Made by a program: the position numbers and the translations under genes
In this document: piece by piece, positions 50,950 through 59,462 of the stretch
Layout: each line of letters begins with the position of its first letter
Position numbering within the stretch: position 1 is the first letter of the stretch
Notes under the pieces: generated by a model
Seen by the model: the letters and a program-made list of their open reading frames with translations, nothing else
Database searches by the model: none
Told to the model about the DNA's origin: nothing
Source of the DNA: Ilyobacter_A sp963675185
GTDB taxonomy: Bacteria > Fusobacteriota > Fusobacteriia > Fusobacteriales > Fusobacteriaceae
DNA length: 64,000 nt
Reading direction: 5' to 3'
Assembly (NCBI GenBank): GCA_963675185.2
Contig: CAXXOH010000003.1
Location: 1,488,001 to 1,552,000, forward strand

Positions 50950-51005
50950 TGCCTTATATTTTAAAAGTGAATTTTTTATTTTTATTAGAGGGGTGGAAAT
51001 AGTAA

Positions 51006-52529
51006 ATGGCAAAAAAACCAGTAATGTTGATGGTTCTAGACGGATGGGGGATTAATGATAACCCAGGCCAAAAGAACGCTATAAAAGAAGTTCAACCTAA
51101 AAACTTCCTTAAGTACGCAGAGGCTTACCCAAATTCAGTTTTGAAAGCTTCTGGAGAAGCTGTGGGTCTGCCTGAAGGACAGATGGGGAACTCAGAAGTC
51201 GGTCACTTAAACTTAGGTGCAGGTAGAGTAATATATCAACCGCTTGTTAAAATAAGCAAGGACATAAAAGATGGAGCTTTCTTTAGTAACAAAGAGGCCG
51301 TTAAACTAATGGAGGCTGTAAAGGCAAATGGAACAGCTCTTCATATTGCAGGGCTGCTTTCAGACGGTGGAGTTCACTCACATATTGAACATGTGTACGG
51401 AATCGTAGAAATGGCTAAAAAATTTGGAATTGAAAAACTATATGTTCATGCATTCCTAGATGGTAGGGACACTCCGCCAAAATCAGCCCTTGGATACATA
51501 GAAGCTTTAGAAGCTAAAATGGCTGAAATAGGAGTAGGAGAGATTGCCACTGTTTCTGGAAGATACTACTCTATGGATAGAGACAGCAACTGGGAAAGAA
51601 CTGAAAAAGCGTACAATGTTATAGTAAAAGCTGAAGGGGCAAAAGCTGCAAGTGCCAAAGAAGCTGTAGAAGCAGCTTATGCAGATGATAAAACAGATGA
51701 GTTTGTAGACCCTACTGTTATATCTGGTGTTAAGTTATCTGAAAACGACGGGTTTATGTTGTTTAACTTTAGGCCTGACAGGGCAAGACAGATAACTAGA
51801 GCTCTAAATGATAAAGAGTTTGCAGGATTTGAAAGAGGTACTCACCCAAAAGTAAACTTTTTATGCATGAGACAGTATGACTCTACAATTGATGCACCAG
51901 TTGCATACCCTGATGATGATATTTCGAATACCTTTGGTGAAATAGTTTCTAAAGCTGGTTTAAAACAGCTGAGAACTGCTGAAACTGAAAAATATGCCCA
52001 CGTGACATTCTTCTTTAACGGAGGAGCTGAATTAGAATTCGAAGGGGAAGATAGAATATTGGTTGCATCTCCAAAAGTTGCAACATATGACCTTCAACCT
52101 GAGATGAGTGCTTATGAGTTAACCGATAAAGTTATCGAAGCGTTGGATGCAGATAAGTATGACGTTATAATAATGAACTATGCAAACCCTGATATGGTAG
52201 GACATACAGGAATATATGAAGCGGCTAAAAAAGCTGTTGAAGTTGTGGACGAGTGTTTAGGTAAAGTAGCTGAAAAGATACTTGAAAAAAATGGAGTTCT
52301 TTTAGTTACAGCAGATCATGGAAATGCTGACCTTATGGTAGACCCTGAGACTGGAAATCCTTTTACTGCTCATACGATAAACCCTGTACCTTTTGTATTG
52401 ATCTCCAATGAGTATAAAGATGCGAAATTAAAAGACGGGAAGCTTGCTGACTTAGCACCTACTATGCTTGAAATACTAGAACTTGAAAAACCTGCCTCTA
52501 TGGACGGGGAAAGCTTAATAATCAAATAA
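51006..52529 (+). CDS. gpmI: 2,3-bisphosphoglycerate-independent phosphoglycerate mutase
   Basis: 507 residues. Interconverts 3- and 2-phosphoglycerate using manganese. Alkaline-phosphatase-like core: MLMVLDGWGIND at the N-terminus, the phosphoserine in MGNSEVGHLNLGAGR, FLDGRDTPPKSA, SGRYYSMDRD, FNFRPDRARQ, and the metal-binding NYANPDMVGHTG and TADHGNADLM. Length is typical. It is a glycolytic neighbour of tpiA, with a strong terminator after it. Confidence 0.97.
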   Translation: MAKKPVMLMVLDGWGINDNPGQKNAIKEVQPKNFLKYAEAYPNSVLKASGEAVGLPEGQMGNSEVGHLNLGAGRVIYQPLVKISKDIKDGAFFSNKEAVKLMEAVKANGTALHIAGLLSDGGVHSHIEHVYGIVEMAKKFGIEKLYVHAFLDGRDTPPKSALGYIEALEAKMAEIGVGEIATVSGRYYSMDRDSNWERTEKAYNVIVKAEGAKAASAKEAVEAAYADDKTDEFVDPTVISGVKLSENDGFMLFNFRPDRARQITRALNDKEFAGFERGTHPKVNFLCMRQYDSTIDAPVAYPDDDISNTFGEIVSKAGLKQLRTAETEKYAHVTFFFNGGAELEFEGEDRILVASPKVATYDLQPEMSAYELTDKVIEALDADKYDVIIMNYANPDMVGHTGIYEAAKKAVEVVDECLGKVAEKILEKNGVLLVTADHGNADLMVDPETGNPFTAHTINPVPFVLISNEYKDAKLKDGKLADLAPTMLEILELEKPASMDGESLIIK

Positions 52530-52533
52530 TTTA

Positions 52534-52560
52534 AGGCGGTGAACTCACCGCCTATATTTT
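52534..52560 (+). terminator. intrinsic terminator after gpmI
   Basis: AGGCGGTG (52534-52541) and CACCGCCT (52546-52553) followed by ATATTTTT. Confidence 0.92.
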
Positions 52561-52632
52561 TGTGCAAAAAATTCTTTAAAATTGGACCAGTATGTACTAT
52601 AATATAGGTGTCTATAAATAAAAGAAGGCGGG

Positions 52633-52863
52633 ATGAATATGACGACATTTTTTACAATTTTACTTTTTATATTTGCTATATCGCTGATAATTTTAGTGTT
52701 GATTCAGCCAGATAGAAGCCGTGGAATGTCAGGGGCTTTGGGAACTGGTGCCTCAAACACAGTGTTTGGTGTCTCTCAAGATGGAGGTCCACTTGTAAAA
52801 ATAACGGAAGTTGTTGCGGCACTTTTTATAATAACCGCACTACTCCTATATATTTTCAGCTAA
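52633..52863 (+). CDS. secG: protein-export membrane protein SecG
   Basis: 76 residues, two membrane segments (about 5-24 and 56-75) joined by the conserved loop IQPDRSRGMSGALGTGASNT and VFG. Accessory part of the SecYEG translocon. ATG at 52633 or 52639; AAGG lies four or ten bases upstream respectively, so the choice is open. A TATAAT at 52598-52603 is a probable -10. A terminator follows directly. Confidence 0.93.
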   Translation: MNMTTFFTILLFIFAISLIILVLIQPDRSRGMSGALGTGASNTVFGVSQDGGPLVKITEVVAALFIITALLLYIFS

Positions 52864-52890
52864 AGACGGTATTTTATACCGTCTTTTTAT
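52862..52890 (+). terminator. intrinsic terminator after secG
   Basis: AAAGACGGTAT and ATACCGTCTTT with a three-base loop (52862-52886) followed by TTATT; overlaps the secG stop codon. Confidence 0.93.
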
Positions 52891-52960
52891 TGTTAAATAA
52901 AGGTGGTAAAAATTTTTTTTAAATGATATAATTTAGTTCGTTATTTTAGGGTTTAATTCC

Positions 52961-52989
52961 TTGTTAACGCTTGTGAATTATGTTATAAT
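52961..52989 (+). promoter_or_regulatory. promoter of rarA (possibly leaderless mRNA)
   Basis: TTGTTA (52961-52966), 17-bp spacer, TATAAT (52984-52989) with an extended TGT before it. The predicted start is about three bases before the ATG at 52999. Confidence 0.75.
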
Positions 52990-52998
52990 GGAGAGCAA

Positions 52999-54240
52999 AT
53001 GAGAAATTTATTCTATAAAGAGCATGAAAAAATAAGACCGCTTGCGTACAGGCTAAGACCAACAAAAATTTCTGAGTACGTCGGGCAAGGGAAACTTATG
53101 GGTGAAGATTCTGTATTGAGGAGGCTCATAAAGAACGGCAAGATGGTGAATTCTATCTTCTACGGTCCTCCAGGCACAGGTAAGACCTCTCTCGCAGAGT
53201 TAATAGCAAACGAGCTGGATATAAATTTTGAAAAGCTCAACGCGACCACGGCTAACCTCAAGGAACTCGGTGAAGTTGTGGCAAGGGCTAAGAAAAACCT
53301 GGAGATGGGCGGAGACAGGACTATCTTATTTTTGGACGAGATACACAGGTTTAATAAACTTCAGCAGGATGCCCTGCTTCCTCATACCGAAAATGGACTT
53401 CTGATATTGGTGGGGGCGACCACTGAAAACCCGTACTATACATTGAACAACGCCCTGCTATCAAGGTGCATGGTGTTTGAGTTTGAAAAGCTTGGAACAG
53501 AAGATATAATGGAGATGGTTAAAAGGGGATTTGGCGAGCTGGGGCTTGGCTTTGACGAGGATGTTGCGCAGTATATATCTGAGCTTGCAGACGGTGATGC
53601 CAGGGTGGCTATAAACTACCTGGAGCTTTTGAGCAACCTCGAGGGAAACCTTGACATAGACGAGATAAAAAAGATATTTGAAAAACGAAAGCTGGCTTAT
53701 GACAAAAAAGATGACAAGTACAATATAATCTCAGCTTTTATAAAAAGCATAAGGGGAAGTGATCCAGATTCGGCTGTTTACTGGCTGGCTAGGATGCTGG
53801 AGGGCGGAGAGGATCCGAGGTATATAGCGAGGCGACTTATCATCTCGGCATCTGAAGACATAGGCATGGCAAACCCTGAGGCGCTCCTGGTGGCAAACGC
53901 AGCAATGCATTCCGCAGAGAAGATAGGAATGCCGGAAGTTAGGATAATACTTTCGCACGCCACGGTGTATCTTGCCATATCCTCAAAAAGTAACTCGGTT
54001 TATATGGCAATAAACGATGCCATGGGTGATGTGAGGGATGGAGAGGTAGAAGAGGTGCCTAAGCATTTGCGTGACCAGTACAAGGAACTCTATGTGTACC
54101 CGCATGCATATCCAGGTAACTTTGTCAACCAAAAATATAGGCATGGAAACAAAATTTATTATAAGCCCGGTGAAAATAAATATGAGAATATGATAAAGCA
54201 AAAGATGGAAAAACTTTGGGATAAAGATTATAAAAATTAA
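52999..54240 (+). CDS. rarA: replication-associated recombination protein A (AAA+ ATPase)
   Basis: 413 residues. Clamp-loader-like ATPase acting at stalled replication forks. Walker A is YGPPGTGKTSLAE, Walker B LFLDEIHRFNKLQQDALL, sensor region GATTENPYYTLNNALLSRC; the C-terminal tetramerisation part has GSDPDSAVYWLARMLEGGED and YPHAYPGNFVNQKY. Full family length. It starts only ten bases after the -10 box with a weak GGAG. hisS follows after 24 bp. Confidence 0.95.
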   Translation: MRNLFYKEHEKIRPLAYRLRPTKISEYVGQGKLMGEDSVLRRLIKNGKMVNSIFYGPPGTGKTSLAELIANELDINFEKLNATTANLKELGEVVARAKKNLEMGGDRTILFLDEIHRFNKLQQDALLPHTENGLLILVGATTENPYYTLNNALLSRCMVFEFEKLGTEDIMEMVKRGFGELGLGFDEDVAQYISELADGDARVAINYLELLSNLEGNLDIDEIKKIFEKRKLAYDKKDDKYNIISAFIKSIRGSDPDSAVYWLARMLEGGEDPRYIARRLIISASEDIGMANPEALLVANAAMHSAEKIGMPEVRIILSHATVYLAISSKSNSVYMAINDAMGDVRDGEVEEVPKHLRDQYKELYVYPHAYPGNFVNQKYRHGNKIYYKPGENKYENMIKQKMEKLWDKDYKN

Positions 54241-54264
54241 CATAGATGTTGAACGAGGTGAACT

Positions 54265-55506
54265 ATGAAACTTAAAGCTGTAAGAGGAACAAAGGATATT
54301 TTTGGAGACGATGCAGTAAAATATGATTATATAGTTGAAACGGCAAAAAAAATATTTACAAGCTATGGGTACTCCAGAATAATAACTCCTATATTTGAGG
54401 AGACATCCCTTTTTAAAAGGGGGATAGGGGAAGGTACCGATATAGTAGAAAAGGAGATGTATACTTTCTTAGACAAAGGTGAAAGAAGTGTAACCTTGAG
54501 GCCTGAGGGGACGGCTTCTATAGTGAGGTCATACCTTGAACACAAAGTATACGGTAAAGAGGACTCTACAAAATATTTCTACCACGGGCCTATGTTCAGG
54601 TATGAAAGGCCGCAAGCTGGTAGATATAGGGAGTTTAATCAGCTTGGTGTAGAAGCCATAGGTGGGAACTCTCCAATACTCGATGCAGAGACTATATCTA
54701 TGGGGCATAAACTTCTAGAAGTGCTTGGTTTAGAAGATCTTGAGGTGCAGATAAACTCTGTTGGTGGAAATGCATCCAGGGTAAAATACAGACAGAAGCT
54801 AGTCGACTTTCTTTCTGACAAGAAGGACGTTCTTTGCGAGGACTGTAAGACTAGATATTATAAAAATCCGTTGAGGGTACTTGATTGTAAAAACCAAAAC
54901 TGCCAGGATATCACAAAAGATGCCCCAAATTTGGTGGACAGCTTGAGTGTGGAAGAAAACGAGCACTACAGTGAAGTGAAAAAGTATCTTGAGGTTTTTG
55001 GGGTGAACTATTCGGAAAATCCTAGACTGGTAAGGGGACTTGATTACTACTCTAATACAGTTTTTGAAATTGTTACAAATAAACTCGGTGCCCAGGGAAC
55101 TGTTCTTGCAGGCGGTAGATATGACGGTTTATTGAAAACCATAGGGGATAAGGACATTCCTGCGGTTGGATTTGCAGCAGGGATAGAGAGAATAATGCTT
55201 CTGCTTGGAGACAATGTAAAAAAGGAAACTCCTAAAGTCTACATAGCTTGGCTGGGGGACGAGGTAAAGGAGTACGCTTTCAAAGTGGCGGAGACACTGA
55301 GGAAAAGTTATATAAACTCTTATATAGAATTTGATGAAAAATCCATGAGAGCCCATATGAAAAAAGCGGACAAACTTGGGATAAATTTTGCAGTTATAAT
55401 AGGGACAGAAGAGATGGAAAACGGGAAGGTTCTGCTTAAAAACCTGGCTGAAAGAGAGCAAGAAAGCCTCGGCGTAGAAGAGGTTGCGGAAAAACTTTCA
55501 AATTAA
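54265..55506 (+). CDS. hisS: histidyl-tRNA synthetase
   Basis: 413 residues, class II. Motifs: GTKDIFGDD at the N-terminus, motif 2 FYHGPMFRYERPQAGRYREF, His-specific LVRGLDYYSNTVFE, and motif 3 GGRYDGLLKT through AVGFAAGIERIML. A cysteine-bearing insertion CEDCKTRYYKNPLRVLDCKN and the C-terminal anticodon-binding domain are present. The ATG follows GAGGTGAAC. Next to aspS, a common pairing in Gram-positive bacteria and Fusobacteria. Confidence 0.97.
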   Translation: MKLKAVRGTKDIFGDDAVKYDYIVETAKKIFTSYGYSRIITPIFEETSLFKRGIGEGTDIVEKEMYTFLDKGERSVTLRPEGTASIVRSYLEHKVYGKEDSTKYFYHGPMFRYERPQAGRYREFNQLGVEAIGGNSPILDAETISMGHKLLEVLGLEDLEVQINSVGGNASRVKYRQKLVDFLSDKKDVLCEDCKTRYYKNPLRVLDCKNQNCQDITKDAPNLVDSLSVEENEHYSEVKKYLEVFGVNYSENPRLVRGLDYYSNTVFEIVTNKLGAQGTVLAGGRYDGLLKTIGDKDIPAVGFAAGIERIMLLLGDNVKKETPKVYIAWLGDEVKEYAFKVAETLRKSYINSYIEFDEKSMRAHMKKADKLGINFAVIIGTEEMENGKVLLKNLAEREQESLGVEEVAEKLSN

Positions 55507-55568
55507 AATAAATATTTTAATGAATTTTGCTGATAAAATAAAATTAGTAGCATTGAGAGGGGATCGTG

Positions 55569-57347
55569 ATGCAATACAGAACTCATAATTTGGGGGAACT
55601 TAGAAGAGAAGACATAGGCAAGAAAGTAGTTTTGTCCGGATGGGTCGACACAAAACGTGACCTTGGAGGGCTTACATTTATAGATATGAGGGACAGAGAG
55701 GGGAAAACACAGGTCGTGTTCAACCCTGAAGAGGTAAAGGTTGAATTGATGGAAAAGGCCCAAAAGCTGAAAAGCGAATATGTAATAAGAATATCTGGTG
55801 AGGTAAGGGAGAGATACAGTAAAAATCTGAACATACCTACAGGCGAGATAGAAGTTTTTGCAGACGGACTTGAGGTCTTAAACAGTTGTGGGGCCCTTCC
55901 TTTTGGAATATCAGAGGATACACAGCTGAACGAAAATCTAAGGTTGAAATACAGGTATCTTGACCTCAGAAGGTCAAATATGATGAAAAATATGATGAAA
56001 AGGCATACCATGCTGAATTCCATAAGGAAATATATGGATGAGAAAGGGTTTTTGGAGATAGACACCCCTATCTTAACGAAATCAACCCCGGAAGGGGCAA
56101 GGGATTTCCTTGTGCCGAGCAGGACAAACGGAGGGCAGTTTTATGCACTTCCGCAGTCGCCACAACTTTTTAAACAGCTGCTTATGATAAGCGGTATAGA
56201 GAGATACTACCAGATAGCAAAATGTTTTAGGGACGAGGATTTGAGGGCTGACAGACAGCCTGAGTTTACACAGCTAGACCTGGAGATGTCTTTTGTAAGC
56301 ATGGAAGACGTGATGAATGAAATAGAGGATTTGGCAAAAAAAGTATTTGAAGATGTAACCGGAGAAAAAGCGGATTACAGCTTTGAAAGGATGCCTTACA
56401 AAGAGGCTATGGAGAAGTACGGTTCGGACAAGCCGGATATCAGATTTGGACTACAACTAAGAGACCTAACTGAAATCATGAAGTCCTGCGGATTTAAGGC
56501 CTTCAACGGAGTAGCAAACTCCGGTGGGCTTGTAAAAGCAGTAGTGGCTCCAGGTTCGGCAGAGGATTTTTCAAGAAAAATCTTAGCTGATTATGAAAGT
56601 TACCTAAAAACCTATTTCGGTGCAAAGGGGCTGGCTTGGATAAAAGTGACAGAAGCTGGGGTGAATTCGCCTATAGCTAAGTTCTTTACAGATGAAGAAA
56701 TTGCGGCAATACTTGAAAAAACAGAAGCTAAATCTGGCGATGTAATACTTATAGTTGCAGACAAGGCAAAGATTGTATACGATTCCCTAGGCGCTCTTAG
56801 ACTTAAGCTTGGAAATGACCTGAATCTAATAGACGGAGATGTCTTTAAGTTTTTATGGGTAGTGGACTTCCCAATGTTTGAGTGGAGTGAAGAGGAACAA
56901 AGATATAAGGCGCAGCACCACCCTTTCACATCTATTAAAGAGGAGGACATGGAAGCTTTTCTAGGCGGGGAGATGGAAGAGGTAAGGACAAACAGCTATG
57001 ACCTAGTGCTTAACGGATCTGAGATAGGCGGAGGAAGTATAAGGATACACAACCCGAAAGTTCAAGAAAAAGTTTTCGAAAAACTTGGTCTAAGCCAAGA
57101 GGAGGCACGTGAAAAATTTGGTTTCTTCATGGACGCTTTTAAATACGGAGCACCTCCACACGGTGGCTTGGCTTTCGGAGTGGATAGATGGCTTATGGTT
57201 ATGCTGAAAGAAAAATCTATAAGAGACGTGATCCCTTTCCCTAAGACAAATAAAGGGCAGTGTCTAATGACAGAAGCCCCTAATCATGTTGAGGTTTCAC
57301 AGTTAGACGAGCTATATTTAGCTAGCACTTACAGCGAAGAGAAGTAG
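55569..57347 (+). CDS. aspS: aspartyl-tRNA synthetase
   Basis: 592 residues, bacterial type. An N-terminal OB-fold anticodon-binding domain (VVLSGWVDTKRDLGGLTFID) is followed by the class II core: FLEIDTPILTKSTPEGARDF, QSPQLFKQLLMISG, FRDEDLRADRQPEFTQLDLE. A GAD insertion domain (about 290-420) follows, then motif 3 GAPPHGGLAFGVDRWLM. The start is taken as ATG 55569, with GAGGGG upstream; a GTG at 55566 is the other option. Whether the enzyme is discriminating cannot be told here. Confidence 0.97.
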   Translation: MQYRTHNLGELRREDIGKKVVLSGWVDTKRDLGGLTFIDMRDREGKTQVVFNPEEVKVELMEKAQKLKSEYVIRISGEVRERYSKNLNIPTGEIEVFADGLEVLNSCGALPFGISEDTQLNENLRLKYRYLDLRRSNMMKNMMKRHTMLNSIRKYMDEKGFLEIDTPILTKSTPEGARDFLVPSRTNGGQFYALPQSPQLFKQLLMISGIERYYQIAKCFRDEDLRADRQPEFTQLDLEMSFVSMEDVMNEIEDLAKKVFEDVTGEKADYSFERMPYKEAMEKYGSDKPDIRFGLQLRDLTEIMKSCGFKAFNGVANSGGLVKAVVAPGSAEDFSRKILADYESYLKTYFGAKGLAWIKVTEAGVNSPIAKFFTDEEIAAILEKTEAKSGDVILIVADKAKIVYDSLGALRLKLGNDLNLIDGDVFKFLWVVDFPMFEWSEEEQRYKAQHHPFTSIKEEDMEAFLGGEMEEVRTNSYDLVLNGSEIGGGSIRIHNPKVQEKVFEKLGLSQEEAREKFGFFMDAFKYGAPPHGGLAFGVDRWLMVMLKEKSIRDVIPFPKTNKGQCLMTEAPNHVEVSQLDELYLASTYSEEK

Positions 57348-57377
57348 AAGCTGCTGATTTAAGATTCGGATTATAGG

Positions 57378-57406
57378 TTGAAAAAAAAATAATTTATTGA
57401 TATAAT
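57378..57406 (+). promoter_or_regulatory. strong promoter of the structured RNA downstream of aspS
   Basis: TTGAAA (57378-57383), 17-bp spacer, perfect TATAAT (57401-57406); start near 57413. Confidence 0.8.
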
Positions 57407-57412
57407 AAAATC

Positions 57413-57655
57413 AAAGGAAAATAATCCTGGTCTATTCGCTATTCCCCCATATTTTTTTGGGCCTAAGTTCGCCGAGGGGGTCGGCGCTGCATAGAGTACA
57501 TCAGAGTAATCACGACGACACCTAGAGGTCGTACGGATCCTGTATGCTCTTTGTATCTGACTACCACTTATTTATAAGAAGGCGACCAAAAAAAGTGGGG
57601 AGGCGGTAGTACCGGGGCTTTCTTAAGACTTTATTTTATAGAGTCTTTTTTTATT
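57413..57655 (+). ncRNA. structured non-coding RNA, 6S RNA candidate
   Basis: No reading frame fits this GC-richer stretch, which has its own promoter and a terminator. The ends pair: CCTGGT (57426-57431) with ACCGGG (57611-57616), continuing CTATT with GGTAG past a bulged U, and CCCCA (57445-57449) with TGGGG (57596-57600). Between them are a hairpin GCCGA-GGGGG-TCGGC (57471-57485), a GCATA/TATGC stem (57489 and 57542) and an apical ACGAC/GTCGT hairpin. A long rod closed by its ends with an open centre is the 6S RNA layout, and the position after aspS agrees with my memory of Bacillus 6S-1. A T-box for argS is the alternative, but the T-box core sequence is missing. Confidence 0.55.
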
Positions 57656-57657
57656 TT
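57626..57657 (+). terminator. intrinsic terminator of the structured RNA
   Basis: AAGACT (57625-57630) pairs with AGTCTT (57640s), with an AT-rich inner part, followed by TTTTTTT. It precedes argS by about 30 bp. Confidence 0.82.
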
Positions 57658-57688
57658 CAAATGCTAAACGTCTTCTAAAGGAGGAGAG

Positions 57689-59401
57689 ATGAACTTAATA
57701 GAAAAAGAGATATCCAGAGTTTTCGAGGAAACGATAAAGAAATTATACCCTGAACTTGAAGGGGTTAAAAATATAGATGTTCAGGCGGCTTCAAATGAGA
57801 GGTTCGGGGACTTTCAAACTAACTTTGCAATGGTTAACGCCAAACTTTTGAAAAACAACCCTAGGGCTGTTGCAAGTCAGGTAGTTGAGAATATAACGGG
57901 AAACGATATTATAGACAAGCTTGAGATAGCAGGGCCTGGTTTTATAAATATTTATGTGAAAGATAAGTACCTGGGTGAGAGGGCAAAAAAACTAAAAGAG
58001 GGTTACGATTTTTCTTTTTTAAATAGAGATGGGGAAGTAATAATCGATTACTCGTCTCCTAATATAGCAAAAAGGATGCATATAGGTCATTTGAGAAGTA
58101 CAATAATAGGGGATGCCATCAAAAGGGCTTATAAATTCTTGGGATATAATGTAGTGGCAGATAACCATATAGGGGATTGGGGAACACAGTTTGGAAAACT
58201 CATAATAGGGTACAGAAACTGGCTAGACAGGGAAGCCTATGAACAGAACGCAATAGAAGAGCTAGAGAGGGTATACGTTGAGTTCAGCAATCAGGCTGAG
58301 AAGAACCCGGAGCTAGAAGATGTTGCCAGGGAGGAGCTTAAAAAACTGCATGACGGCGACAGTGAAAACTTAAAACTTTGGGAGGAGTTCATAAAAGTAT
58401 CCCTTTCTGAGTATGACAAGGTGTATAGCAGGCTAGGTGTAAGCTTTGACACATATTATGGAGAATCTTTCTATCACGACATGATGCCGGAAGTAGTGGA
58501 GCTCTTGAAAGAAAAGGGGATAGCAAAAGAGGACCAAGGTGCTCAGGTAGTTTTCTTCCCTGAAGAGGACAACCTTCATCCTTGTATAGTTCAGAAGAAG
58601 GACGGTGCATTTTTGTACTCAACTTCCGATATAGCAACAGTTAAATTTAGGAAAGACAATTATAAATTAAACAAGATTGTATACGTAACCGACGAGAGAC
58701 AGCAGGACCACTTCAAGCAGTTTTTCAAGATAACTGATATGCTTGGTTGGGAAGTTGAGAAAGATCACGTTTGGTTTGGCATAATGAGGTTCGCGGACGG
58801 GATATTCTCTACAAGAAAAGGTAACGTTATAAGACTTGAACAACTATTAGATGAAAGTAAGAAAAAAGCCTTTGAGATAGTGGAAGAAAAAAATCCTGGA
58901 CTATCTGTTGATGAGAAAGAGAATATAGCCGAGATAGTTGGTATAGGGGCTATAAAATATGCTGATCTATCACAAAACAGGCAGAGTCCAGTTATCTTCG
59001 AATGGGATAAGATATTGAGCTTTGAGGGGAACACCGCTCCGTATCTTCAGTACACTTACGCTAGGGTGAGCTCTATTTTGAGAAAGGCCAGTGAGGATGG
59101 CAAAGTCTTAAAAGAGGATATCGATGTATTGTTAGGGGAAAAGCAGGAGAGGGCTCTGGCACTATTTTTTAACCAGTTTCCAAATGTAGTGCTGAAGGCT
59201 GCGGAGACTTATAAGCCAAACCTTATAGCAGACTATCTGTTTGAACTTGCCAAAAAATTTAATACTTTTTATAATGCTCTACCAGTTTTAAGAGAAAAGG
59301 ATGAGATCTTATACTCGAGACTGCTTATCGCTGAAAGAACTGCCTTTGTACTTAAGCAGGGGCTAGAACTTCTAGGTATAGAAACTGTAGATAGAATGTA
59401 A
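57689..59401 (+). CDS. argS: arginyl-tRNA synthetase
   Basis: 570 residues, class I. The N-terminal Add1 domain includes ASNERFGDFQTNFAM; the HIGH motif is in NIAKRMHIGHLRSTIIGD; FSTRKGNVIRLEQLLDE replaces the KMSKS loop, as in many ArgRS enzymes; the DALR anticodon domain ends the protein with GLELLGIETVDRM, the classic C-terminal methionine. The ATG follows AAAGGAGGAG. It lies immediately after the structured RNA, so it either has a separate promoter or depends on readthrough. Confidence 0.97.
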   Translation: MNLIEKEISRVFEETIKKLYPELEGVKNIDVQAASNERFGDFQTNFAMVNAKLLKNNPRAVASQVVENITGNDIIDKLEIAGPGFINIYVKDKYLGERAKKLKEGYDFSFLNRDGEVIIDYSSPNIAKRMHIGHLRSTIIGDAIKRAYKFLGYNVVADNHIGDWGTQFGKLIIGYRNWLDREAYEQNAIEELERVYVEFSNQAEKNPELEDVAREELKKLHDGDSENLKLWEEFIKVSLSEYDKVYSRLGVSFDTYYGESFYHDMMPEVVELLKEKGIAKEDQGAQVVFFPEEDNLHPCIVQKKDGAFLYSTSDIATVKFRKDNYKLNKIVYVTDERQQDHFKQFFKITDMLGWEVEKDHVWFGIMRFADGIFSTRKGNVIRLEQLLDESKKKAFEIVEEKNPGLSVDEKENIAEIVGIGAIKYADLSQNRQSPVIFEWDKILSFEGNTAPYLQYTYARVSSILRKASEDGKVLKEDIDVLLGEKQERALALFFNQFPNVVLKAAETYKPNLIADYLFELAKKFNTFYNALPVLREKDEILYSRLLIAERTAFVLKQGLELLGIETVDRM

Positions 59402-59404
59402 TTG

Positions 59405-59432
59405 ATGGCGGAGTTTTTCCGCCATTATCTTT
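59405..59432 (+). terminator. intrinsic terminator after argS
   Basis: ATGGCGGA (59405-59412) pairs with TCCGCCAT (59418-59425); the tail TATCTTTATATT is only partly T-rich. A TATAAT at 59445-59450 lies just before rapZ and may restart transcription. Confidence 0.8.
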
Positions 59433-59462
59433 ATATTGTGATTATATAATATAGGGGGGGCT

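Noticed and set aside
55583..56065. Open frame of 160 codons on the - strand within aspS
   Set aside because: Antisense shadow; the aspS frame is complete with all class II motifs.
57413..57655. T-box riboswitch for argS
   Set aside because: The place and the terminator fit, but the conserved AGGGUGGNACCGCG core is not present; GGCGGTAGTACCGGGG pairs instead with the 5' end of the RNA. Kept as an alternative only.
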